Shown: positions 1 to 5,221 of the stretch, one piece after another | Position numbering within the stretch: the first letter of the stretch is position 1 | Layout of the letters: every line of letters starts with the position of its first letter | From: Eubacteriales bacterium | Lineage (GTDB): Bacteria > Bacillota_A > Clostridia > Christensenellales > Aristaeellaceae | Assembly (NCBI GenBank): GCA_028692205.1 | Contig: JAQUXV010000066.1 | Location: 2,876-10,563 of the forward strand | DNA: 7,688 bases | Reading direction: 5' to 3' | Translations under genes and position numbers: made by a program | The notes under the pieces: model-generated | What the model was told of the DNA's origin: nothing | Databases searched by the model: none | The model's input: only the letters and a program-made list of their open reading frames with translations

Positions 1-1097
1 GTGGAAAGCGAATCCAGAACCTCTACGGAGTTCAGCGCCGGAATGTTGCCCATCTTTTCCTGATGCCACTTCTGCGCGGTATCGCTGGTGCACAGCCAGT
101 TGAGGAACTTCTTGGCCTCCTCCACGTTTGCGCCGTCCTTGTACACAGCGCCGCAGATGGTGGCGATCTGGATACGGTTCTGCTCGGCGTTATTCGTAAT
201 CGGCACAACGCCCTGCACCACGTAATCCGCCAGCGCGGGGTTCACGCCCAGAATGTTCGGGATCTCCCAGGAGCCTTCATCGTCGATCATCGCCGCTTCT
301 TCCAGGAAGAACGCGTTGCGGCCGGTCCACTTATCGGTGGAAATAGCGTCCTCATTGCCGTACTGCAGCACCAGATCATAGTAATCCAGCATGCTGTTCA
401 GTTCCGGATCGTTGGCAAGGTCCATGTCTTCGCCGGATTTCATTTTGGTAAAGAAGCCAAGGGGGTCTTCCTTGTCCGTTACCCAGGTGGTGCCCAGGTG
501 GTTGGTCAGGCTCAGGCTGGTCTCGGCATAATGGTGCTCAAAGGGGCGGATGCCGACGGCCGTCAGGTCTTTGCAAAGCTGTTCCATCTCGGCCAGCGTT
601 TCGGGGGTCTTTTCCCAGCCGGCCTGTTTGAGAAGGTTCATGTTATACAGGATGCCCCAGCCTTCCACATAGATGGGGAAAACCTGAATGGTGGACCCGT
701 CCATGGAGCACTGCGCGATCTGGTTGGCGGTCAGGCTTTTGCAGGCTTCCATATCGCTGATATCCGCCAGATAGTCGTTCCACTGGCCGATCTGCTCCCC
801 GAAACCGCAGCCGAAGATATCGGGCATTTCGCCGGAAGCCAGCTTGGACTTCAGCAAATCCCAATACGTGGATGACGACGGGAATTCGCCCTCGATGGTC
901 CCGATTTGCGGGTTCTCTTTTTTGTACTCCTCTACCAGTTCGTTAAAGTTGTCCGTCCACTGGCCCAGCGCAAGCATGATGGTCAGGTTGACGGAGCCGG
1001 GTGCTTTTGCTTCCTCCGCGGTCGCAGCCGCACCGGAAAAAGCGACCATAGACAAGAGCATTGTCAGAGCAAGGAACCATGTCAAACCCTTTTTCAT
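1..1097 (-). CDS. Extracellular sugar-binding protein of a CUT1 ABC importer (C-terminus outside window)
   Basis: Probable family 1 solute-binding protein that captures a mono- or oligosaccharide outside the membrane and hands it to the two permeases encoded upstream. The frame is open from an ATG at 1097 through the window edge, giving 365 residues; relatives usually have about 420-450, so the last part is missing. The start is fixed by an AGGAGG ribosome site ending 7 bases upstream. Residues 1-27 form a Sec signal peptide (MKK, a hydrophobic core, then a GAAATA cleavage region before EE). The mature N-terminus has the beta-strand and helix pattern of the family (LTIMLALGQW, then an FNELVEEYKKENP helix), followed by a YWDLLKSKLASGEMPDIF segment typical of sugar-binding proteins and later VEGWGILYNMNLLKQAGW. 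Oddly, the signal peptide has no cysteine and therefore no lipobox, although Gram-positive binding proteins are normally lipoproteins. The substrate cannot be told from sequence. The family call is strong. Confidence 0.93.
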   Translation of the reverse strand, partial: MKKGLTWFLALTMLLSMVAFSGAAATAEEAKAPGSVNLTIMLALGQWTDNFNELVEEYKKENPQIGTIEGEFPSSSTYWDLLKSKLASGEMPDIFGCGFGEQIGQWNDYLADISDMEACKSLTANQIAQCSMDGSTIQVFPIYVEGWGILYNMNLLKQAGWEKTPETLAEMEQLCKDLTAVGIRPFEHHYAETSLSLTNHLGTTWVTDKEDPLGFFTKMKSGEDMDLANDPELNSMLDYYDLVLQYGNEDAISTDKWTGRNAFFLEEAAMIDDEGSWEIPNILGVNPALADYVVQGVVPITNNAEQNRIQIATICGAVYKDGANVEEAKKFLNWLCTSDTAQKWHQEKMGNIPALNSVEVLDSLS

Positions 1098-1148
1098 TGT
1101 GATTTCCTCCTTCGTATAGTGATGTAGCCGGGATAACCAATATTCCAG

Positions 1149-1167
1149 CAGCGATTCTCGTTCGCTG
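1149..1167 (-). other. Intercistronic stem-loop between permease and binding-protein genes
   Basis: A perfect 6-bp inverted repeat (CAGCGA / TCGCTG, 7-base loop) begins 7 bases after the stop of the MalG-like permease, in the 77-base gap before the binding-protein gene. On the transcribed strand it is not followed by a T-run, so it does not look like an intrinsic terminator. By analogy with hairpins between binding-protein and permease genes in other ABC operons, it could protect or process the mRNA and so set the binding-protein to permease ratio. That role is inference. Confidence 0.4.
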
Positions 1168-1174
1168 AAGAAAA

Positions 1175-2017
1175 TCAACCTTTCACAGCGCCCGCGGAGA
1201 CGCCCGCAAGCACCTGTTTCTGCGCGATGATAAAGAAGACGAACAACGGCAGGATGGAGAGCGTCAGCGCGGCCAGCGCCACATCCCAGGCGAAGAACGC
1301 CTCGTTGAACAGCGCCTGCATGGCGATCTGGATCGTGCGCAGGGAGTTCTTGGACAGCACCAGCTGCGTCATCAGATAATCGTTCCAGAACCATAGCGTG
1401 TTAATCGTCGCAACGGTGAATACGGACGCCTTGATCTGCGGAAACACGATGCGCCAGAAGGTGACGAAGGAACCGCAACCGTCGATCAGCGCCGCGCTTT
1501 CAATCTCCGCCGGTATCGACTTAACCGCGCCGGAAATGATGAACGTGCTCAGGGAGACCGTCATCGCCCAGAAGCAGACGGTGATGCCCGGCAGGCTGTT
1601 GCTTAAGTTCAGCGTGTTGGTAAGCCGCGCAAAGGGAATCATCAACGCCTGAAAGGGAATCGACATAAAAGAAATGATAATATAAAAGCACGCCCGGGTA
1701 AACCAGTTGGGGTGTCGGGTAATCCAGTAGCCGGTCATGCTGCAAAACACGACGCCGCCAATGTTGGAAAAAATGGAGATGAACGCCGTGTTTTTCAGCG
1801 AATTGGCAAAGTTCAGTCGCCGCCACGCGTTGCTGTAGTTTTCCAGCGTAAAGTTCTGCCCGGGCCACGTGAAGATGTTTTTCGCGATTTCGGCATAGGG
1901 TTTGAATGAGTTGACGACGATGATGTAAAAGGGAATCAGCACCGCAAACAGGCACAGCGCCAGCGCCAGCACCAGCAGGCTTTTCGACATGCGTTTCCGT
2001 AAGGCCATACTGAACAT
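1175..2017 (-). CDS. Sugar ABC transporter permease, MalG/UgpE-like (CUT1)
   Basis: Inner subunit of the importer, pairing with the MalF-like permease to form the translocation pore in the cytoplasmic membrane. The 280-residue product fits the family length. It has an N-terminal membrane segment (about residues 13-36), then the family's periplasmic stretch (NSFKPYAEI, later FTLENYSNAW), further segments at about 80-100, 110-130, 145-165, 198-215 and 245-266, and the EAA loop at residues 171-196 (ESAALIDGCGS, then IVFPQ), which docks the ATPase. It ends in the typical LAGVSAGAVKG tail. The frame is open further upstream inside the preceding gene, but that extension is not permease-like. ATG 2017 is preferred because it overlaps the preceding TAA by one base (TAATG) and has an AGGGA site 12 bases upstream; ATG 2008 has no site at a workable distance. 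Co-translated with its neighbour. Confidence 0.95.
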   Translation of the reverse strand: MFSMALRKRMSKSLLVLALALCLFAVLIPFYIIVVNSFKPYAEIAKNIFTWPGQNFTLENYSNAWRRLNFANSLKNTAFISIFSNIGGVVFCSMTGYWITRHPNWFTRACFYIIISFMSIPFQALMIPFARLTNTLNLSNSLPGITVCFWAMTVSLSTFIISGAVKSIPAEIESAALIDGCGSFVTFWRIVFPQIKASVFTVATINTLWFWNDYLMTQLVLSKNSLRTIQIAMQALFNEAFFAWDVALAALTLSILPLFVFFIIAQKQVLAGVSAGAVKG

Positions 2018-2910
2018 TACTGCTGCACTTCCCTTCGAGAAGTGATTCTTACCTGAACAATGCTGATCAGCGCGATGATGGCAACCAGAATCAGCGCTTT
2101 CGCGGACCCGTAGCCCAACTGGTTGGAGGAGAACGCCGTCTGGTACACGTTCATGGTAACGGCTTCGGACTGGCGGAACGGATTGCCGTTCGTAAGGGAA
2201 ATGTTCAGGTCGTAAACGCGCAGGCAGTTGACGATGCTTAGAAACAGGCACTGCGTAATGGAATGCATAATCAGCGGAAGCACAATCTTAAACAGCACGT
2301 GGTGCGGTTTTGCGCCGTCCACGGTGGCCGCTTCCAGATAATCGTCCGAAATGGAGGTGAGCCCCGCCAGATAGATAATCATCATATAGCCCGACATACT
2401 CCAGGACATTACGATCACCATCGCCCAGAAGGAGGATGTGCCCGTTGCAAACCACGTCTGGCTGAGCCATGGAATGCCCAGCATTTCCCCCAGCACGGGA
2501 AAAAGGTTCTGGAAGATAAAGCGCCAGACAAAACCGAGGATTACGCCGCCCACGATCTTGGGCATGTAGAATCCGGCGCGCATGAAGTTGCGGAAAGGAA
2601 CGTTTTTGGAAAGCCCGTATGCCCAGAGGAAGCCGATAATATTGGTAAACAGCGTAACGAAAAAGGTGAAGCGAAGGGTGAACCACATGGACGTCCAATA
2701 CCTTGAATCCTTAAAAACCTTTACGAAGTTGGAGATCCCCACAAAATCGGAGCTTTGCTTAATCCCGTCCCAGTTGGTGAAAGAATACCAGATCTGCTGA
2801 AAGAAAGGGATCAGGCATAATACGACAAACAATATCAGCGCCGGAGCCATAAACACGACATAATCCTTTATCAGCACCAGCCGTCGTTTTCGCCTTTGGG
2901 TTATTTTCAT
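2017..2910 (-). CDS. Sugar ABC transporter permease, MalF/UgpA-like (CUT1)
   Basis: The other membrane subunit of the importer, 297 residues, first gene of the leftward operon. It has a basic cytoplasmic N-terminus (KITQRRKRR), then about six membrane segments at roughly residues 17-40, 76-100, 112-133, 160-184, 215-235 and 270-288. The opening APALILFVVLCLIPFF followed by WYSFTNWDG is characteristic of LplB/UgpA-type permeases. The EAA loop at 193-212 matches the family well (EAATVDGAKPHHVLFKIVLP); it is the contact for the ATPase. A GAGGGA site 7 bases before ATG 2910 supports the start. No ATPase gene lies in the window. In many Firmicutes such importers share one ATPase (MsmX type) encoded elsewhere, and that is the likely arrangement here. 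The gene sits divergent to a two-component system that probably controls it. Confidence 0.95.
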   Translation of the reverse strand: MKITQRRKRRLVLIKDYVVFMAPALILFVVLCLIPFFQQIWYSFTNWDGIKQSSDFVGISNFVKVFKDSRYWTSMWFTLRFTFFVTLFTNIIGFLWAYGLSKNVPFRNFMRAGFYMPKIVGGVILGFVWRFIFQNLFPVLGEMLGIPWLSQTWFATGTSSFWAMVIVMSWSMSGYMMIIYLAGLTSISDDYLEAATVDGAKPHHVLFKIVLPLIMHSITQCLFLSIVNCLRVYDLNISLTNGNPFRQSEAVTMNVYQTAFSSNQLGYGSAKALILVAIIALISIVQVRITSRREVQQ

Positions 2911-2958
2911 CAGCGGTCCCTCTTTTCACGGAATAGCGTCATAACCTGCTTCAACTTC

Positions 2959-2992
2959 AATGGGGAACGGCTATGGATATAATCGGGAACGG
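2959..2992. repeat. Direct repeat pair B, 12 bp, 22-bp period
   Basis: AATGGGGAACGG at 2959-2970 recurs as AATCGGGAACGG at 2981-2992, with 11 of 12 bases identical and start points exactly 22 bp apart. This places both copies on the same DNA face, as expected for a dimer of an AraC-type protein bound to direct repeats. It lies inside the probable importer leader, downstream of promoter candidate 1, and overlaps the -10 of promoter candidate 2. A repressive or second-regulator role is possible; no function is demonstrated. Confidence 0.45.
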
Positions 2993-3005
2993 TTGGGTGT
3001 CGCAA
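2976..3005 (-). promoter_or_regulatory. Alternative leftward promoter candidate for importer operon
   Basis: On the minus strand TTGCGA (3005-3000) and TATATC (2981-2976) are separated by 18 bp, each matching the sigma-70/sigma-A consensus at 4 of 6 positions. The predicted start would leave a leader of about 60 bases. The -10 box overlaps direct repeat pair B, so a protein bound there would block it. It is a weaker candidate than the one at 3080-3108. Confidence 0.25.
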
Positions 3006-3079
3006 AAAAACGATCCTCAGCGTTGCATTTCTCAGCCGGTTCCATCTTTACCAATGCAGGAATTCACTTTGTTAGGCAA

Positions 3080-3108
3080 AGTATAACGCTTTTTCCACCG
3101 CAGGGTAA
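3080..3108 (-). promoter_or_regulatory. Candidate activator-dependent promoter for importer operon
   Basis: On the minus strand a good -10 box, TATACT (3085-3080, 5 of 6 consensus), follows a poor -35, TTACCC (3108-3103, 3 of 6), with a 17-bp spacer. Direct repeat pair A ends 4 bp upstream of this -35. A strong -10, a weak -35 and an adjacent direct-repeat operator together form the pattern of a promoter that needs an AraC-type activator. Transcription would start near 3073, giving a leader of about 163 bases before the first permease gene. This is inferred from sequence only. Confidence 0.45.
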
Positions 3109-3111
3109 CAA

Positions 3112-3147
3112 ACGTTTTTGACCTTTCCGGGAGACGATTTTGACCTT
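3112..3147. promoter_or_regulatory. Direct repeat pair A: probable binding site of the AraC-type response regulator
   Basis: ACGTTTTTGACCTT (3112-3125) recurs as ACGATTTTGACCTT (3134-3147), with 13 of 14 bases identical and a period of exactly 22 bp, about two helical turns. AraC-family proteins commonly bind as dimers to direct repeats at roughly this period, next to the -35 of the promoter they activate. The proximal copy abuts the weak -35 of the leftward importer promoter, and its centre lies about 57 bp upstream of the predicted start. The response regulator encoded at 5218-6831 is the obvious candidate binder. The repeat is seen directly; the partner is inferred. Confidence 0.6.
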
Positions 3148-3156
3148 CTGGCCCGT

Positions 3157-3186
3157 CCGCCGATCTTCTTACAAAAGAATCGGCGG
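3157..3186. repeat. Palindrome upstream of the kinase promoter
   Basis: An 8-bp perfect inverted repeat, CCGCCGAT (3157-3164) and ATCGGCGG (3179-3186), encloses a 14-base AT-rich centre. An alternative pairing with a 2-base bulge adds TTCT/AGAA (3166-3169 with 3176-3179). Neither strand has a T-run after it, and it lies upstream of the predicted kinase transcript start, so a terminator is unlikely. It occupies roughly the -60 to -30 region of the rightward promoter, where an operator for a dimeric regulator would sit. Confidence 0.5.
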
Positions 3187-3200
3187 CACGCGAAGAAACC

Positions 3201-3209
3201 TGTTATAAT
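3201..3209 (+). promoter_or_regulatory. Extended -10 promoter for the two-component operon
   Basis: TGTTATAAT is an exact extended -10 element: TG, one base, then a perfect TATAAT at 3204-3209. No convincing -35 lies 16-18 bp upstream, where the palindrome's right arm ends instead. Extended -10 promoters can work without a -35. The predicted start near 3216 gives a leader of about 29 bases before the kinase ATG, which contains its ribosome site. Confidence 0.6.
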
Positions 3210-3230
3210 GAAAGCAGAAAAATGCGGCAC

Positions 3231-3239
3231 GGGAGAGGG
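3231..3239 (+). promoter_or_regulatory. Ribosome binding site that sets the kinase start
   Basis: GGGAGAGGG precedes two adjacent in-frame start candidates, TTG 3242 and ATG 3245. Its core lies about 6 bases before the ATG but only about 3 before the TTG, so ATG 3245 is the better choice. Confidence 0.6.
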
Positions 3240-3244
3240 TATTG

Positions 3245-5221
3245 ATGCGGCAAAAGAAAACAAAATCTTTCCGAAGCATTCTGGGAAAGCTCACCGTCGT
3301 TTTCTGCGTCGTTACGGCCTGCGCGCTGGTGGGGTACTTCAGCTTCTTCCGTTCCTATACGTACCAGACGTCGCTGGAGCGTTATGAGGAGCAGCTGACC
3401 CCCCTGCGGGAAGCGCTTGTAAACAACATCGACTATTATGTCTCAACCTGTGTCAAAGCGTCCCGAAGCATCTACTACAATTCGTCCGCCCTGCGCCTGC
3501 TGGAATATACGAGCGGCAATTTCACCAACAGCGAGACCAAGGATTCTCAGGAACTTTTTGCCTACATGCTCAGCGTTTACGCGTCCATCCCCAGCGCCAC
3601 GCAGATTCACCTTGCCGCCTACTGTCTGGACCGTTCTTTTCTGGTCACCACCGAAGATTTGGTGCGGTATATGAGCATCGTCCACAGCGACGCGTTTATG
3701 TCCTCGGACCTGCAAAGCGCCTTCAAGCAGGTGGATCAGGCTATTTGGGTGGAAAGCAGCCACCGGGTCGGCAACTACGGGCATTTTGTCTCCGGAACCG
3801 CCAACCGCTCCCAGTTTGTGTTTACCGTGCATACGTACATTTTCAACCTGCCGGATTCCACCAACGCCATCGGCCTGCTCTCCGTGGATATTTCCACTGA
3901 TTATATAGACGACAACTGTTCCTTTGCCCGGGAAGAAGGCGCGAAGGTTTTCATTGCCGATGCCGACGGCAGCATCGTATACTCGGCCGACAGCAGCCTG
4001 ATCGGCCAGCCGCTTGCAGGCGCGGGAACCGAAACCTGGCTTCGGGAGGACGCGACTGCCCTTGGCAGCTACACGCAGGGGGGCAATCTGGTAACGGCCA
4101 AACACTTCAACAGCCGTTACTGCCCCTGGACGCTGTACATTGTCACCCCGCTGAACTACATCAATCGGGACGCGCGCACCTCCCAGCTGGTTCTGATGGG
4201 CGTGTTCACGCTGTACCTCGTCATTCTTTCCGTGCTCCTGTTCTTTATCCTCGTGCGTTACATCCACCCGCTCAAGCGCATCGGCACCTTTATCCGCGCC
4301 AATATCTACAAGGGAAAAATCAACCTCAAGCCCCGGCTGGCCGATTATATAGCGTATACCGCCAACGACGAAGTCGGCGTGCTGATCGACAGCATCGACG
4401 CCATGCTCGACACCATGAACGATTCCGTTGTGCGGCAGTACCGTATGCGGCTGGCCAACCGCACGTCCGAGCTTCGCACGCTGCAGGCGCAGATCAACCC
4501 GCACTTCATTTATAACACCCTGCAGTGCATCGCCAGCAAAACGCTGGAGAACGGGGACGAAACTTCTTACCACTATCTTGCCTCCTTCGGCCAGCTGCTG
4601 CAATACGCCATGAACGTGGACGAAAGCACCGTCTCGCTGGAAAGGGAAGTGGAGCACGTTCGCCGGTATCTGGATTTGCAGGGGTTCCGCTTTGAACAGC
4701 AGATCGATTTCCAGTTTGAGGGCGATCCGTCCGTGCTGCGCGTGCTGGTGCCCAAAATGACGCTGCAGCCGCTGGTGGAGAACTCCGTAAGCCACGGCCG
4801 CCTGTTTGATAAGCCCGGCAGCAGCCTCCGCCTGACCGCCCGGCTGGATATGAAGGAATTGCTGATTATCCTGTCGGACAACGGCGTTCCCCTTGACGAC
4901 GCGTTGGCGGAAAAGCTGTCCGCGCGCATCCGGACGCTGCGCCGGGATTACAGGCATCTTTTGGACGCCCAGGTTCAGGATGGGAGCCTGGAAACCAAGC
5001 TGCTGCTGGAGTGGGAGGAAAGCGCGAGTTCGATGCCCGAGGATCATCACGGCAGCCACATCGGCATCAGCAACGTATACCTGCGTTTCCTCCTGCAGTT
5101 CGGGCCCAAGTGCGTTTTCACCATCGCGGCCAACGAGATGGCGGGCACCACGGTAACCATCCACGTACCCTACGCAGAGGTACGCTTTGAAGAAGCTTTG
5201 GAAGGGGGTAACGCAGGTTGA
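3245..5221 (+). CDS. Membrane sensor histidine kinase, LytS/YesM type
   Basis: Sensor kinase of 658 residues, anchored in the cytoplasmic membrane, which passes phosphate to the adjacent response regulator. Order of parts: first membrane helix 16-35; extracytoplasmic Cache-like sensor about 36-312, with a membrane-proximal PAS-like unit (IADADGSIVYSADSSLIGQ, 237-255); second membrane helix 315-337; HAMP linker about 338-392, starting near Pro342; His_kinase domain (PF06580 type) with QINPHFIYNTLQ and phospho-accepting His420; HATPase domain with N-box LQPLVENSVSHG (Asn513), G1 DNG (545-547) and G2 HIGISN (605-610). Two oddities stand out. G1 reads DNGVP, with proline where glycine is usual, and about 55 residues separate G1 from G2, including an acidic stretch (EWEESASSMPEDHH). 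The sensor domain has four cysteines (69, 127, 225, 293) that could form disulfides. The ligand is unknown; the divergent sugar importer suggests a carbohydrate. The gene overlaps the regulator gene by 4 bases. Confidence 0.95.
   Translation: MRQKKTKSFRSILGKLTVVFCVVTACALVGYFSFFRSYTYQTSLERYEEQLTPLREALVNNIDYYVSTCVKASRSIYYNSSALRLLEYTSGNFTNSETKDSQELFAYMLSVYASIPSATQIHLAAYCLDRSFLVTTEDLVRYMSIVHSDAFMSSDLQSAFKQVDQAIWVESSHRVGNYGHFVSGTANRSQFVFTVHTYIFNLPDSTNAIGLLSVDISTDYIDDNCSFAREEGAKVFIADADGSIVYSADSSLIGQPLAGAGTETWLREDATALGSYTQGGNLVTAKHFNSRYCPWTLYIVTPLNYINRDARTSQLVLMGVFTLYLVILSVLLFFILVRYIHPLKRIGTFIRANIYKGKINLKPRLADYIAYTANDEVGVLIDSIDAMLDTMNDSVVRQYRMRLANRTSELRTLQAQINPHFIYNTLQCIASKTLENGDETSYHYLASFGQLLQYAMNVDESTVSLEREVEHVRRYLDLQGFRFEQQIDFQFEGDPSVLRVLVPKMTLQPLVENSVSHGRLFDKPGSSLRLTARLDMKELLIILSDNGVPLDDALAEKLSARIRTLRRDYRHLLDAQVQDGSLETKLLLEWEESASSMPEDHHGSHIGISNVYLRFLLQFGPKCVFTIAANEMAGTTVTIHVPYAEVRFEEALEGGNAG
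5201..5208 (+). promoter_or_regulatory. Ribosome binding site for the regulator's TTG start
   Basis: GAAGGGGG lies inside the end of the kinase gene, 9 bases before TTG 5218. It supports this uncommon start codon, which is the only one giving an intact receiver N-terminus (MKLLIVDDE). Confidence 0.7.

Larger units (their letters stand above)
2911..3244. other. Divergent intergenic control region
   Basis: This 334-base stretch separates the leftward importer operon from the rightward two-component operon, and I see no credible gene in it. From left to right it holds a long candidate leader for the importer mRNA, a 22-bp-period direct repeat pair (2959-2992), a candidate leftward promoter (3080-3108), a second and better direct repeat pair (3112-3147), a perfect-stem palindrome (3157-3186), a rightward extended -10 promoter (3201-3209) and the kinase ribosome site (3231-3239). 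It is AT-richer than the flanking genes. The density of ordered elements suggests that both operons are regulated from here. Confidence 0.7.

Noticed and set aside
63..875. A 270-codon plus-strand open frame opposite the binding-protein gene
   Set aside because: The minus-strand frame gives a recognisable binding protein with signal peptide and ribosome site; the plus frame has none and no family features.
2018..2251. N-terminal extension of the MalG-like permease giving 358 residues
   Set aside because: The extension overlaps the upstream permease gene, is basic and non-hydrophobic, and would lengthen the protein well beyond its family; ATG 2017 has a proper overlap and ribosome site.
2978..2983. 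TATAAT on the plus strand as a second kinase promoter
   Set aside because: No -35 at a proper distance and no TG extension; it lies more than 260 bases before the kinase, while a perfect extended -10 is at 3201-3209.
3001..3060. Possible intrinsic terminator or attenuator before the T-run (minus strand) in the importer leader
   Set aside because: No inverted repeat of useful length directly precedes the seven T residues; the nearby GCTGAG copies are direct, not inverted.
3079..3097. Resemblance of AAAAAGCGTTATAC (minus strand) to a catabolite-responsive element
   Set aside because: The core AAGCGTTAT matches but the outer bases break the required dyad, and the match overlaps the -10; too weak to call without a genome-wide comparison.
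3443..5164. A 573-codon open frame on the minus strand, antisense to the kinase
   Set aside because: It lies wholly inside the kinase gene, its translation shows no domain, and the plus-strand product has every kinase motif. High GC at third positions explains the long antisense frame.
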